From Pseudomonadota bacterium (GTDB lineage Bacteria; Pseudomonadota; Alphaproteobacteria; Kiloniellales; JACOMY01): a stretch of DNA of 43,764 nt. This document shows, one piece after another, positions 1-9,522 of this stretch; the first letter of the stretch is position 1; each line of letters begins with the position of its first letter. The stretch is taken from positions 1 to 43,764 of the forward strand of contig JAKOWB010000152.1 of assembly GCA_029781795.1 (NCBI GenBank). The letters are read 5' to 3'. The notes under the pieces are model-generated. The model was not told the DNA's origin. It was given only the letters and a program-made list of their open reading frames with translations, and did no database searches. The translations under genes were made by a program, and so were the position numbers.

Positions 1-3000
1 CCCTGCATCACCGCCGCGTACTCGTAGACGCCCTCGAAGAAGCTCGACTGCAGCCGGTAGTCCCAGAAGGCACCGCCGCCCAGCAGCGCGTCCTTCTCGC
101 CCGCGTCCGAGCTGCCGGGGTCGAAGGCCACGATCTCGTACTCCCAGGCGCCCGCCGTCAGCGGCTTGGCCAGGGCGAAGGAATCCGCCGCCGCCGTCCC
201 CGCCACCTGCACGATCGAGATGCCCGCCGTGTTGCCGCTCCCCGTCGGCGCGCCCTGGCCCAGGTCGTTGTAGACCCTGACGCCCGTTGTGCCGGTGACG
301 TTGCCGTCCACCAGGAAGCGGTCGGTCAACTGCAGCCCGGGGCCCCCGGCGTCCAGCCGCGCGTCGAGCCGCAGCAGCCCGCCGCTGCCCTGGTAGGGGC
401 CGTCGGTCCACAGCCGGTCGCCGGCATCCGGCGCCGAGGCGCCGACAGACTGGTCCGCCAGGCTCACCACGCCGGCGTTGATGAAGCTCTCCGCCCCGAC
501 GATCCGGCCGACGTCGTCGCCCGCCGCGATGCCCAGCGCCAGCACGCCGTTGCCGGCGACGAAGACCTCGTCGTTCGCCCCGGCGCCAAGGTCCAGCAGC
601 GCATCGCCCGTCGTGTCGCGCACCCCGTCGCCGTCGGTGTCGGCGAAGTTCCTGAGGTCGTAGCGCCCGCCCGACAGGATCCGCAGCGCGTCGTCGCCGT
701 CGGAGAACATCATCTGGCCCACCGCGTGGCCCGACAGCAGCACCACCTCGTTGCCGATCTGCCCGACCACCGCCTGGTCGCTCAGCGCGCCCAGGCTGCC
801 GCCGCCGTGCACCGTCAAGCTGGAGTTCACGCCCGCCATGCTGGAACCGAACAGCACGCCGACACCAGTCCCGCCACCGCCCTGTGCCACATCCAGATCC
901 ACCGTCACCGCGGCGCTCCCGCTGACTGCGATCACCGCCTTACTGTTCAGGCCTGTCGCCAGAACACTGGTGGCGGTCACGTCCACCGCGGCGGTATTGC
1001 TGGAAGCGGTGATGGCGTCTGAAAACGCGCCGGTCGTGCTGACCGTCTGGCTGTTGATGCTGGCTGGGCCGTGGTTGCTGCTGGCGTAGATGCCGCGCGA
1101 GCCGAAACCCAGGGTCGATACCGGGCCGCTCGCCAGCACCGTCACGCCGTCGGGACCATCCAAGTTCTCGGCATAGATACCGGCAGAGCTAGAGCCCTCG
1201 GTGCTGACGGCCTGGCTGGTCACGCTGACCGCGCCGCCGGCACTGAAGGCATAGATGCCTGTCGTGGCGGTACCCAGCGCCGAGACCACGCCATTCGCCA
1301 GCACAGTCACCGTGCTATCCACGCCCGCGCCGTTGCTGATCGCCACGATGCCCACGGCACCAGCGCCCAGCGTGCTCACCGCCTGGCTGGTGACACTGAC
1401 CGCGCCGCCCGCGCTGATAGCGTGGATGCCCTCCGCGCTGCCGCCCTCGGTCGAGACCGCACCCTCGGCCAGCACCGTCACCATACCGGCGGCGCCCGAT
1501 CCGCCGCTGTTGGCATAGATGGCAGTGGCGCCGCCGCCTTCGGTGCTGACCGCCTGGCTGGCCACGCTCACGGGCCCGCCGCCGCTGTCGGCATAGATGC
1601 CGCGAGAGCCATCGCCCAAGGTCGAGACCGTGCCTTTCGCCACCACCATCACGCCGTCTGGACCAGCCGAGTTCCAGGCATAGATGCCGGCGGAAGCGGG
1701 GCCTTCGGTGCTGACAGCCTGGCTGGTCACGCTGACCGGGCCGGCCGCGCTGAAGGCATAGATGGCGGTCGAGCTGTCGCCCAGGGTCGTGACCGCACCC
1801 TGTGCCAGCACTGTCACCGCGCCGTCGGTGCCAGCGCCGCCACTGTTCGCGAAGATGCCGTTGGTGCCGTTGCCCGCGGTGCTCACCGCCTGGCTGGTGA
1901 CCGAGACCGGTCCGGCGTTGCTGTTGGCATAGATGCCGACCGTGATGTCGTTCAAGGTCGAGACCGCACCCAGCGCCAGCACAGTCACCGCGCCGTTGGC
2001 GCCCACGCCGCCGCTGTTCGCGTTGATGCCGTTGGCGCTTTCGCCCGCGGTGCTCACCGCCTGGCTGGTGACCGAGACCGCGCCGCCCGCGCTGTCGGCA
2101 TAGACGCCGTGCGCGCCGTCACCGAGGGTCGAGATCGCCCCGTTCGCCAGCACCGTCACCACACCGTCCACGCCGGACCCGCCACTGTGCGCATGAATGC
2201 CCTCGGCGCCGCCGCCTTCGGTGCTGACCGCCTGGCTGGTCACGCCGACCGCGCCACCGACGCTCTCGGCGTAGATGCCTGTCGCCCCGTCGCCCAGGGT
2301 CGCGATTGCGCCCTGCGCCAGCACCGTCACCACCCCGCCGGCGCCCGAACCGCCGCTGTTGGCGTAGATGCCAATGGCGCCACCGCCTCCGGTGCTGACC
2401 GCCTGGCTGGTGACGCTGACCGCGCCACCCGCGCTGTTGGCATAGATGCCGAAGGTCCCGCCCATCAGGGTCGAGACCGCCCCCTCGGCCAGCACCGTCA
2501 CCGCGCCATCGGTGCCCGATCCACCGCTGTTGGCATAGATGCCATAGCCGCGGTCGGTGCTGATCGTCTGGCTGGTCACGCTGACCGCGCCGCCCGCACT
2601 GTCGGCGTAGATGCCAAAGGCGCCAATGCCCCGGGTCGAGATGGCGCCATTCGCCACAACGTCCACCGTGCCATCGGCGCCCGACCCGTTGCTGTTGGCA
2701 AGGACGCCATAGGCGCCGAGGCCTTCGGTACTGATCGCCTGGCTGGTCACGCTGACCGCGCCACCCGCGCTGTTGGCGTAGATGCCAAAGGCGCCACCGC
2801 CCAGGGTCGAGACCGCCCCATTCGTCAGCACCGTCACCGCGCCATCGGCGCCCGACCCGCCAGTGTTGGCATAGATGCCATTGGCGACGGCGCCTTCGGT
2901 GCTGATTGCCTGGCTGGTGACGCTGACCGCGCCGCCCGCGCTGAAGGCATAGATGCCAGAGGCGCCATCGCCCAGGGTCGAGACGGCGCCATTCGCCAGC

Positions 3001-3638
3001 ACCATCACCACGCCGTCCGTGCCCACCCCGCCAGAGTTGGCAAAGATGCCATTGGCGTCGCCGCCTTCGGTGCTGACCGCCTGGCTGGTGACGCTGACCG
3101 CGCCGCCTGCGCTGGTGCCCACGATGCCAGCGGATATGTCGCCCGTGGTCGAGACATCCGCGCCCGCGGTGATGGTGACCGCGCCGGCCGCGCCGCTGCC
3201 CAGCGAGGCACCGAGAATGCCTGGCGTCGAATCGCTTTCGGTCCGCACCGTGCCGTTGCCCGTCGTCTCGATGACGATCGCGCCGTCGTCGCTCTGGGCG
3301 GCGATGCCGGCCGGCGCCACGCCGTCGGACACCAGGGTCTGCAGAACTGGCCCGCTGCTGAAGATCGTGAGGTCGCCGAAGGCGCCACTGCCGCCGCTGG
3401 AAATGAACTCGGTCGGCGTGCCGTCGCCGGGGTGCTGGATCGTCAGGTCGACCGTCGTGTAGGTGATGCCGTCGGCGTCGTGATAGCTGCTGGCCTCGTT
3501 CGCCGCGTCGCAGACCACCACACCGCCCACCGGCGCGCCGCAGTCGTCGGCGGCGCGCGCGCCGGGACCCGGCAGGCAGGTGGCAAGAAACGCGGCGGAA
3601 ACCGCGAACAGTCCCCGCAGGGCACGGCTGACGGTCAT
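1..3638 (-). CDS. Giant repeat-containing autotransporter, C-terminus beyond the window edge
   Basis: The frame is open from the ATG at 3638 to the window edge (1212 codons). It starts with a signal peptide, MTVSRALRGLFAVSAAF..., with likely cleavage after ARA near residue 28. After about 180 residues comes an array of 13 glycine-, alanine- and serine-rich units of 55 or 57 residues, each around GGAVSVTSQAVSTEG and LANGAVSTLG..GIYA. The last visible 250 residues (about 1-750 on the DNA) look like the pertactin-like passenger end that precedes an autotransporter barrel: LRLDARLD, TDRFLVDGNVTG, GAWEYEIVAF and FWDYRLQSSFF. The barrel itself would lie left of position 1. Likely role: secreted or surface-displayed beta-helical adhesin-like protein. 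Substrate and partner are unknown. A start ATG preceded by a G-rich stretch supports the chosen start. Confidence 0.85.
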   Translation of the reverse strand, partial: MTVSRALRGLFAVSAAFLATCLPGPGARAADDCGAPVGGVVVCDAANEASSYHDADGITYTTVDLTIQHPGDGTPTEFISSGGSGAFGDLTIFSSGPVLQTLVSDGVAPAGIAAQSDDGAIVIETTGNGTVRTESDSTPGILGASLGSGAAGAVTITAGADVSTTGDISAGIVGTSAGGAVSVTSQAVSTEGGDANGIFANSGGVGTDGVVMVLANGAVSTLGDGASGIYAFSAGGAVSVTSQAISTEGAVANGIYANTGGSGADGAVTVLTNGAVSTLGGGAFGIYANSAGGAVSVTSQAISTEGLGAYGVLANSNGSGADGTVDVVANGAISTRGIGAFGIYADSAGGAVSVTSQTISTDRGYGIYANSGGSGTDGAVTVLAEGAVSTLMGGTFGIYANSAGGAVSVTSQAVSTGGGGAIGIYANSGGSGAGGVVTVLAQGAIATLGDGATGIYAESVGGAVGVTSQAVSTEGGGAEGIHAHSGGSGVDGVVTVLANGAISTLGDGAHGVYADSAGGAVSVTSQAVSTAGESANGINANSGGVGANGAVTVLALGAVSTLNDITVGIYANSNAGPVSVTSQAVSTAGNGTNGIFANSGGAGTDGAVTVLAQGAVTTLGDSSTAIYAFSAAGPVSVTSQAVSTEGPASAGIYAWNSAGPDGVMVVAKGTVSTLGDGSRGIYADSGGGPVSVASQAVSTEGGGATAIYANSGGSGAAGMVTVLAEGAVSTEGGSAEGIHAISAGGAVSVTSQAVSTLGAGAVGIVAISNGAGVDSTVTVLANGVVSALGTATTGIYAFSAGGAVSVTSQAVSTEGSSSAGIYAENLDGPDGVTVLASGPVSTLGFGSRGIYASSNHGPASINSQTVSTTGAFSDAITASSNTAAVDVTATSVLATGLNSKAVIAVSGSAAVTVDLDVAQGGGGTGVGVLFGSSMAGVNSSLTVHGGGSLGALSDQAVVGQIGNEVVLLSGHAVGQMMFSDGDDALRILSGGRYDLRNFADTDGDGVRDTTGDALLDLGAGANDEVFVAGNGVLALGIAAGDDVGRIVGAESFINAGVVSLADQSVGASAPDAGDRLWTDGPYQGSGGLLRLDARLDAGGPGLQLTDRFLVDGNVTGTTGVRVYNDLGQGAPTGSGNTAGISIVQVAGTAAADSFALAKPLTAGAWEYEIVAFDPGSSDAGEKDALLGGGAFWDYRLQSSFFEGVYEYAAVMQ
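1058..3115 (-). repeat. Tandem 171/165-bp coding repeats inside the autotransporter
   Basis: Thirteen anchors of the same motif (CGCTGACC or close variant, coding GGAVSVTSQ on the minus strand) lie at 3092, 2921, 2750, 2579, 2414, 2243, 2072, 1901, 1730, 1565, 1394, 1223 and 1058. Spacing is 171 bp nine times and 165 bp three times, so every unit keeps the reading frame (57 or 55 residues). Units are diverged but clearly related. Because the period is a multiple of three, other frames stay open too and create long spurious ORFs on both strands. Confidence 0.9.
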
Positions 3639-3760
3639 GGTTACCCCCCATCGAACCGGGGCCGCCACTCTGCGTCAGCTTTTAACCCCCGCTGGACGAG
3701 GGGCATATTATGATAATTTGTGTCGCTTCCGCCAGCGCAACCGTCGTTTGTTTTCGCCGG

Positions 3761-4684
3761 CTATTCGATCGGGCGGGTGACCTCGAAGCCCTTCTTCTTC
3801 AGCTCAAACGCGCCGTCGGCGACGGCGTAGCTCCAGGCGGCCGACTTCTTCATGCCGCCCAGCGGGTACATGTGGACCTTGCGGATGCCGCACTTCGGGT
3901 CCGTCGCCTTGTAGCGGGCGAGGTCGCGGACAAGCTGGTCCGGCGCGTTCACCACCAGCAGCTTGGCGACGTTCTTGGCCTGCTTGGTCAAGAGGCGCAT
4001 GGAATTGCCGATGCCGCAGGCCTTGGCGTGGCCGAGCAGCGTCTTCAGCGTCGCCAGGCCCGGCACGCCGATGTGGATCGGCAGGCGGTTGCCCTCGGCC
4101 TGGATCGCCTTGTCCCAGGCGATGATGGGCTCGGCCTCGAAGCAGAACTGCGTGGCGATGTAGAGCGCGGCGCCGGTGCGCTCAGCGAAGGCGTTCTTCC
4201 AGGCCAGCGCTTCCTTGATCAGCTTGTCGGTGATGTCGGGGCTGCCCTCGGGGTGGCCGGCGACGCCGATCTTCTTGATCCCGTGCTTGTCGAAGAGGCC
4301 GGTCTCGAGCAGCTGCATCGAGGACTCGAAGGGGCCCAGCGCCTGCGGCACCGCGCCGCCGAGTGCCACGACCTCGTCGATGCCGACCTCGCCCTGCAGG
4401 CGCACGAGGTAGTCCTCGAAGGCGGCCTTGGAGGGAATCGAGCGGGCGGCGAAGTGCGGCGCCGGGCGGAAGCCCTCGGCCTTCAGGCGCTTGGCGACGG
4501 CGACCGTGTCGGCGAAGTCGCTGCCCGGCAGAAACGTGACCGCGATCAAGGTGCCGGGGCGCAGCAGCGCGCGGTAGTCGGGAATCTTCGCCGCCGAGCC
4601 CGGCGTGGTCTCGATGGTGAAACCCTGCATGAAGCTGGCGATCTGCTGCTTCTCGTCGGTGGCAAGGGCGGCGGCGCTGGACAT
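3761..4684 (-). CDS. metF: Methylenetetrahydrofolate reductase, short MetF-like form
   Basis: Predicted 307-residue flavoprotein of the MetF/MTHFR superfamily. It interconverts 5,10-methylene-THF and 5-methyl-THF in the cytoplasm. TIM-barrel family segments are visible: an early GFTIETTP, FLPGS, RPAPHFAAR near residue 80, VVALGGAVPQALGPF, GVAGHPEGSPD, and the FCFEAEPIIAW stretch. I chose the ATG at 4684 because AGGAG lies 8 nt upstream and overlaps the end of the preceding gene; the GTG at 4693 would sit inside that ribosome-binding site. It is last in the corrinoid operon, which suggests that it handles methyl groups delivered as methyl-THF after corrinoid-dependent demethylation. It resembles catabolic MetF paralogues rather than the biosynthetic E. 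coli-type enzyme; direction in vivo is inferred. Confidence 0.85.
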   Translation of the reverse strand: MSSAAALATDEKQQIASFMQGFTIETTPGSAAKIPDYRALLRPGTLIAVTFLPGSDFADTVAVAKRLKAEGFRPAPHFAARSIPSKAAFEDYLVRLQGEVGIDEVVALGGAVPQALGPFESSMQLLETGLFDKHGIKKIGVAGHPEGSPDITDKLIKEALAWKNAFAERTGAALYIATQFCFEAEPIIAWDKAIQAEGNRLPIHIGVPGLATLKTLLGHAKACGIGNSMRLLTKQAKNVAKLLVVNAPDQLVRDLARYKATDPKCGIRKVHMYPLGGMKKSAAWSYAVADGAFELKKKGFEVTRPIE

Positions 4685-4689
4685 CGGTG

Positions 4690-4998
4690 TCACTCCTGGG
4701 GCGGGTTCAGGCCGCCGTTCATCACCAGCGCCGTCAGGCGCTCGTCGGGATAGTCCTGTTCCAGCTTGGCGGCGGCGGCTGTCGCCTCAGCGTCCAGATC
4801 GTCGCCGACTGCGACGGGGTCGGCGCGGCGCCACTCCGCCAGATAGCTGTCGGTGTCGCGCAGCTTGGCGCGCATGGCGGCGCGGTCGATCGCCTTCTCG
4901 AAGCGCTCGGTGAGCTGCTTCTTGGCCGTGGTGCGGCCCTGCCTGACGATCACCTGGGCCGGGATGTCGCGCCAGTAGACGACGATGAGCTGGGGCAT
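4690..4998 (-). CDS. PF13769-type 'virulence factor' small protein of the corrinoid C1 cluster
   Basis: 102 residues from the ATG at 4998 (MPQLIVVYWRDIPAQV), preceded by AGAGGA. The longer frame up to 5043 has no conserved sequence in its first 15 residues. I recognise the small conserved family labelled 'virulence factor' in databases: an N-terminal beta-rich IVVYWRDIPAQVIVRQGR, a helical AKKQLTERFEKAIDRAAM and a C-terminal PDERLTALVMNGG. It has no signal peptide, membrane segment or catalytic motif that I can see. It sits between the DUF1638 gene (10 nt upstream) and metF (5 nt downstream). Despite the database name, the context says C1 metabolism, probably an accessory of the corrinoid methyl-transfer system. 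The molecular function is unknown. Confidence 0.75.
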   Translation of the reverse strand: MPQLIVVYWRDIPAQVIVRQGRTTAKKQLTERFEKAIDRAAMRAKLRDTDSYLAEWRRADPVAVGDDLDAEATAAAAKLEQDYPDERLTALVMNGGLNPPQE

Positions 4999-5603
4999 GG
5001 GGTCCTCTTCAGGTCTCGGCCAGGAAGGTCGCCAGCTCGCCATAGCCGGTCTTCACCCGGCGGTAGGCCAGCTTCAGCGTCGCCGCCGCCTTCTCCGCCG
5101 CGGCGTCGAGCGCCGGATCGTCGGTCTGCGCCAGGTAGGTCAGGCTGCTGTAGTGGCCGAAGTAGGCCTCCAGCAGTTCCGGGTGCTTGGCGATGCCGAG
5201 GTCCTGCAGGATCAGGCGCTCGAAGTGCCGGGCGAGGTAGTCGGTCAGGTAGAAGCTGGTGGGGTCGCGCTCGAACTCTTCGTTGAAGGCCTCGACGCCG
5301 CGGAAGAAGGCATAGCAGTGGTCGCCGCCGATGCGGCTCGCCCCCTCCTCGGCCAGCACCTGGTCCAAGAGGCCGCCGGTGCCGCAGTCGCCATAGGCGA
5401 CCAGCACCCGCGCGAAGCCCTCGGCCTTGCCGGCGCGGATCTTGGCGCGCACGCCCGGGGCGATCTTCTGCGGCGTGTTGTGCCAGCCGGCCGGCAGGCA
5501 GGTCAGCGTCATGTGGGTCCAGCGGTTCAGCCGGATCAGCTCCACCAGCTCGCGCCCGAGGGCGCCGCAGCCGATGATCAGCGTGCGCGGCGGTGCCCCG
5601 GTA

Positions 5604-6302
<699 letters not shown>

Positions 6303-6368
6303 GATGGGTTCGGGTCTCGGCAAGTGTTTCGGGTGGGGTGTCCCGTCGGACGGCCCCCGGCGGCTCGG

Positions 6369-6396
6369 ATATTGGCGCGCGGCCAGGGGCTTCAAG
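6369..6396 (-). promoter_or_regulatory. Candidate promoter of the corrinoid operon
   Basis: On the minus strand CTTGAA (6396-6391) and CAATAT (6374-6369) are separated by 16 bp, close to the alphaproteobacterial housekeeping pattern CTTGAC-N16/17-CTATAT. It leaves a leader of about 60 nt before the ATG at 6302. Prediction by eye only. Confidence 0.35.
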
Positions 6397-6516
6397 CGTT
6401 CTTCCACGACGCTGGCTAGCACAATTGCGACGCGATGCCTGCCATGCGACAGCGGGCCTGCCCCGCGACGGCCTGGCCGATGGCGCAAAAGCCGTGGCGG
6501 CCCACCCCCCGCTGCC

Positions 6517-6531
6517 CTAATAATGGATTAG
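6517..6531. promoter_or_regulatory. Small inverted repeat upstream of the PAS sensor gene
   Basis: CTAAT-AATGG-ATTAG has perfect 5-bp arms and lies in an AT-richer patch, 62 bp before the start of the sensor gene. It is in the divergent region between this gene and the corrinoid operon. It might be an operator or part of a promoter; short arms make chance possible. Confidence 0.2.
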
Positions 6532-6592
6532 CGACCGCACCCGCCGGGGACCGGGGTGGTTTCCGGGCGAGGCAGTCGCATGGGGGATCGGG

Positions 6593-8389
6593 ATGCCGGC
6601 GTCTCGGTCGGAGAGCGGCCAACTGGAACTCAGGCACGACGCGATCGAGCGCGGCGCCTCGCAGGCGGCGCGGGCGGTGGATCGCCGCGTGCTGATGATC
6701 GGGCTGCTGGTGCTGCTGGTCGCCGCAGCCGGCATCGGCGTGTGGATGCAGTCGACCTGGCGCGCCATGCGAACCGAGCTGCAGGAGCGCATGCTGACCG
6801 CGCTGGCCGAGGCCGCCGCCCCCGTCGCCCTGCTGTTCAGCGAGGTCGAGCGCTCGCTCTCCGACCTCGCCACCAAGCGCAGCCCCTCGGCCGCGAGCGG
6901 CGGCCTCTGGCTGCTGATGCCGAACGGCCGCGGCGCGATCCTGGACCCCAGCGGCCGACCGATCGACAAGGTGGAAGACCTGGCCCTGCCGCCGGCGGTC
7001 GAGCTGCTCGGCCTGATCAAGGAGGCGCGCGAGAGCGGCCAGCCGAAGGTCTCGCTGCCGTTCCAGGTCGGCTACGACTGGTACGCCACGGCGGTGCGGC
7101 CGCACAGCGCCGACCCGCGCTACAGCGCCGCCGTCACCTTCTCGATCAACGCCATGCTGGCCGCCTGGCAGAGCCGCAATCCCTCCAGCGAGGCCTCCTT
7201 CGCGCTGCTGACGCGCGACGGCCGGGTCTGGCTGCGCCAGCCCTTCGCCGCGCAGCTGGTCGGCGCCGACGCCAGCCAGGGCCCGCTGTTCCGCGCCATG
7301 CGCGAGGCCGGCACCGCCACCGGCATCGCCGCCATCAGCCAGGGCGACGAGCAGGAGAGCGGCGAGCGCATGGTCGCCTGGCGCACGCTGCAGCTCTTCG
7401 GCCTGGCCATCGCCGCCGGCCAGGACATGGACAACGTCACGCTGGTCTGGCGCGACCGCTACCTGTGGCTGTTCGTCGGCGCCGGTCTGGTCGCGGTCGC
7501 CGCGGTCGGCGCCGTGGTGCTGTTCGGCCGCGCCCTGGGGCGCGAGGCGGCGCGGCGCGAGGCCGCCATGCTGCAGGTCGAGGCCAGCGAGGAACGCTTC
7601 CGCGACATGGCCGACGCGGCCTCGGACTGGTTCTGGGAAAGCGACGAGATGGGCCGCTTCGCCTATGTCTCGGACCGCGTGCGCGATGCCTCGGGCCTCG
7701 ACCCCACCTGGTTCAAGGGCCGCAGCTTCGCCGAGCTGATCGACCTGGAGCACGACCGCGAGCACGCCGAGCTCTTCCTCGGCGACCTGGAGGACCGGCG
7801 CCCCTTCCGCGAGTACATCTTCCGCATGGACCTGGGGCGCGGCCGTTTCCGCTGGATCAAGGCCTCGGGCAAGCCGCTGTTCGACGAGGACGAGGTCTTC
7901 CTCGGCTATCGCGGCACGGCCAGCGACATCACCCTGGCGCGCGAGGCGGAGAGCCGCGCCGCCGCCGCGCAGCTCCGCCTGCTGCGCGCGGTGGAGAGCG
8001 TCAGCGAGGCCTTCGCCCTGTTCAACCGGAACGACCGCCTGATCATGTGCAACGAGCGCTTCCGCGCCCTGCACCTGCCGGGCGACGAGGCGAAGATCCA
8101 GCCGGGCATGACCTACGAGGAGTTCCTGAACCTGATCGGCCGTACCGGCCGGGTCAGCCTGGACGGCCTGTCGCTGGAGGCCTGGGTGGCCCGCCGCCTG
8201 CGCCTGCGCGCGCTGGGCGAGGCGGCCGAGCAGCGCATGGCCGACGGTGCCTGGTTCAGCGTCATCGACCATCGCACGCCCGAGGGCGATTGCATCGCCG
8301 TCTTCACCGACATCACCCAGTTCAAGCAGCGCGAGGCGCAGCTCATCACCCTGGCCAAGCGCGACGGCCGCAAGGGCGAGGCAGGGTAG
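6593..8389 (+). CDS. Membrane-anchored double-PAS sensor protein without output domain
   Basis: 598 residues. Transmembrane helices are at about 33-52 and 290-311 and enclose a periplasmic sensing region (54-288) with a Cache-like pattern (LLFSEVERSLSDLA, WLLMPNGRGAILDPSGRPI, YDWYATAVRP). Two cytoplasmic PAS domains follow: 331-450 (FRDMADAASDWFWESDEMGRFAYVSDR... ends in GTASDIT) and about 460-580 (ESVSEAFALFNRNDRLIMCNERF... ends in FTDITQFKQRE). The protein stops 18 residues later with no kinase, GGDEF, EAL or methyl-accepting domain. Such architectures normally lead into a signalling output, so this may act through a partner or be a shortened relative of a kinase or cyclase. No output-domain remnant is apparent in the 15 bp before the next, oppositely oriented gene. 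Confidence 0.8.
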   Translation: MPASRSESGQLELRHDAIERGASQAARAVDRRVLMIGLLVLLVAAAGIGVWMQSTWRAMRTELQERMLTALAEAAAPVALLFSEVERSLSDLATKRSPSAASGGLWLLMPNGRGAILDPSGRPIDKVEDLALPPAVELLGLIKEARESGQPKVSLPFQVGYDWYATAVRPHSADPRYSAAVTFSINAMLAAWQSRNPSSEASFALLTRDGRVWLRQPFAAQLVGADASQGPLFRAMREAGTATGIAAISQGDEQESGERMVAWRTLQLFGLAIAAGQDMDNVTLVWRDRYLWLFVGAGLVAVAAVGAVVLFGRALGREAARREAAMLQVEASEERFRDMADAASDWFWESDEMGRFAYVSDRVRDASGLDPTWFKGRSFAELIDLEHDREHAELFLGDLEDRRPFREYIFRMDLGRGRFRWIKASGKPLFDEDEVFLGYRGTASDITLAREAESRAAAAQLRLLRAVESVSEAFALFNRNDRLIMCNERFRALHLPGDEAKIQPGMTYEEFLNLIGRTGRVSLDGLSLEAWVARRLRLRALGEAAEQRMADGAWFSVIDHRTPEGDCIAVFTDITQFKQREAQLITLAKRDGRKGEAG

Positions 8390-8404
8390 CGGCGGTCGCC
8401 GGCA

Positions 8405-9460
8405 TCAGTTGATGAGTATCTGGAAGATCTGCTGCGCGACCTGCGGCAGGTTCTCGAACCGCTCGCTGTTGGTCATCAGCGAGATGGTGACGATGCCCTG
8501 GCCGTCGAAGCTGCGGAACGCGGCGTTCATCGCCTTGAAACCGCCGATCTGGCCTTCGTGCCACCACTGTCCGGCGCCGTTGGCGAACCACCCCATGCCA
8601 TAGCCCGCAGTCGAGGGTGCAAGCAGTGTCGCCACGCCCTGGGGCGAGAGGATCCGGCCACCGAAGAAGGCCAGGTTCCAGCGGTTCATGTCGGCGGCCG
8701 TCGTCACGATGTCGCCGGCGCCGCGCGCCCAGGACGGCATCGAACCCGTCAAGCTGCCATGCCCCATCGCCTGTGGGATTTCGGGGCTGTCCTCGCCGAC
8801 GAAGAAGCTTTCGGTCATTCCGGCCGGCGCGAAGATTCGCCGCCGCAGGTAGTCGTGATAGTCGCCGAAGCTCGCGCCGCTCGACAGATTGGCGACCACG
8901 TCGGCGAGCAGCGAGTAGCAGCTGTTGCAGTACTGCCAGGGACCGGGCGCTATCGGCATCTGCTTGATCCAGCCGCGCAGCACGTCCGGCGCAATCGGGC
9001 CCGCCACCGAGTAGCCGGGTGGCGGATAGTGCAGATAGTCCGGCAGTCCCGCGGTCATAGTCAGCAGCGCGCGCACCGGCAGGGGACCCCAGCGGTCGAG
9101 CCCCTCGAAGAAGCTGGTCACCGGCTCGTCGATGGTGAAGCGGCGGCCGTTGTAGCGCACAGTCGCGCCGTCCTCCTGCAGGGCCAGCACCGCGGCGGCG
9201 GTGAACTGCTTGGTGACCGAGCCGATGCGATAGGCCGTGTGCCCCGTGGCCGCGAGGCCTGGCGCGGCCTCGCCGACGGCACTTTCGAGCACCGCCGTCC
9301 CGCGCAGGGTAATGCCCACCGCGATCGATGGGACGCCACTCGCGACATAGCGCTGCAGCAGATCGAGGACAGCCTGCTCCTTCAGGGCGCTCCAGGTCTG
9401 CGCGCTGGCCGTGCCGACCGGGATGAACAGCAGAAGGATGGCGACAAGGAAGTTCCGCAT
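8405..9460 (-). CDS. Secreted serine hydrolase, class C beta-lactamase / penicillin-binding protein fold
   Basis: 351 residues from the ATG at 9460. Sec signal peptide MRNFLVAILLLFIPVGTASA (cleavage after residue 20). Beta-lactamase/transpeptidase-like motifs: SxxK as Ser81-Val-Thr-Lys84, YxN as Tyr177-Cys-Asn179 (in YCNSCYSLLADV), and HxG as His301-Glu-Gly303 in place of KTG, as in many esterase and D-aminopeptidase relatives. Other family landmarks are YRIGSVTKQFTA, LLTMTAGLPDY and GAGDIVTTAADMNRW. A periplasmic peptidase or esterase is more likely than a true beta-lactamase; the substrate cannot be told. The open frame continues upstream to 10657, but that part only shadows the citrate synthase gene. 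Confidence 0.85.
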   Translation of the reverse strand: MRNFLVAILLLFIPVGTASAQTWSALKEQAVLDLLQRYVASGVPSIAVGITLRGTAVLESAVGEAAPGLAATGHTAYRIGSVTKQFTAAAVLALQEDGATVRYNGRRFTIDEPVTSFFEGLDRWGPLPVRALLTMTAGLPDYLHYPPPGYSVAGPIAPDVLRGWIKQMPIAPGPWQYCNSCYSLLADVVANLSSGASFGDYHDYLRRRIFAPAGMTESFFVGEDSPEIPQAMGHGSLTGSMPSWARGAGDIVTTAADMNRWNLAFFGGRILSPQGVATLLAPSTAGYGMGWFANGAGQWWHEGQIGGFKAMNAAFRSFDGQGIVTISLMTNSERFENLPQVAQQIFQILIN

Positions 9461-9522
9461 GCCCGTGCCCCGCTCACAGTCCCGCAGCGGCAAGGCTAGC
9501 ACAGGCCGGCGCCTCCGCCCCT

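Noticed and set aside
2119..3651. 510-residue minus-strand frame over the autotransporter
   Set aside because: Wrong frame. The frame starting at 3638 has a signal peptide and beta-helix repeats and continues to the window edge.
1071..3713. 880-residue plus-strand frame, rich in Ala, Arg, His and Asp
   Set aside because: It is the antisense of the autotransporter repeats. It stays open only because the 171-bp period is a multiple of three; it has no domain and low-complexity composition.
4690..4998. A role in virulence, as the family name implies
   Set aside because: The gene lies inside a corrinoid/folate operon; the database label has no support from the context.
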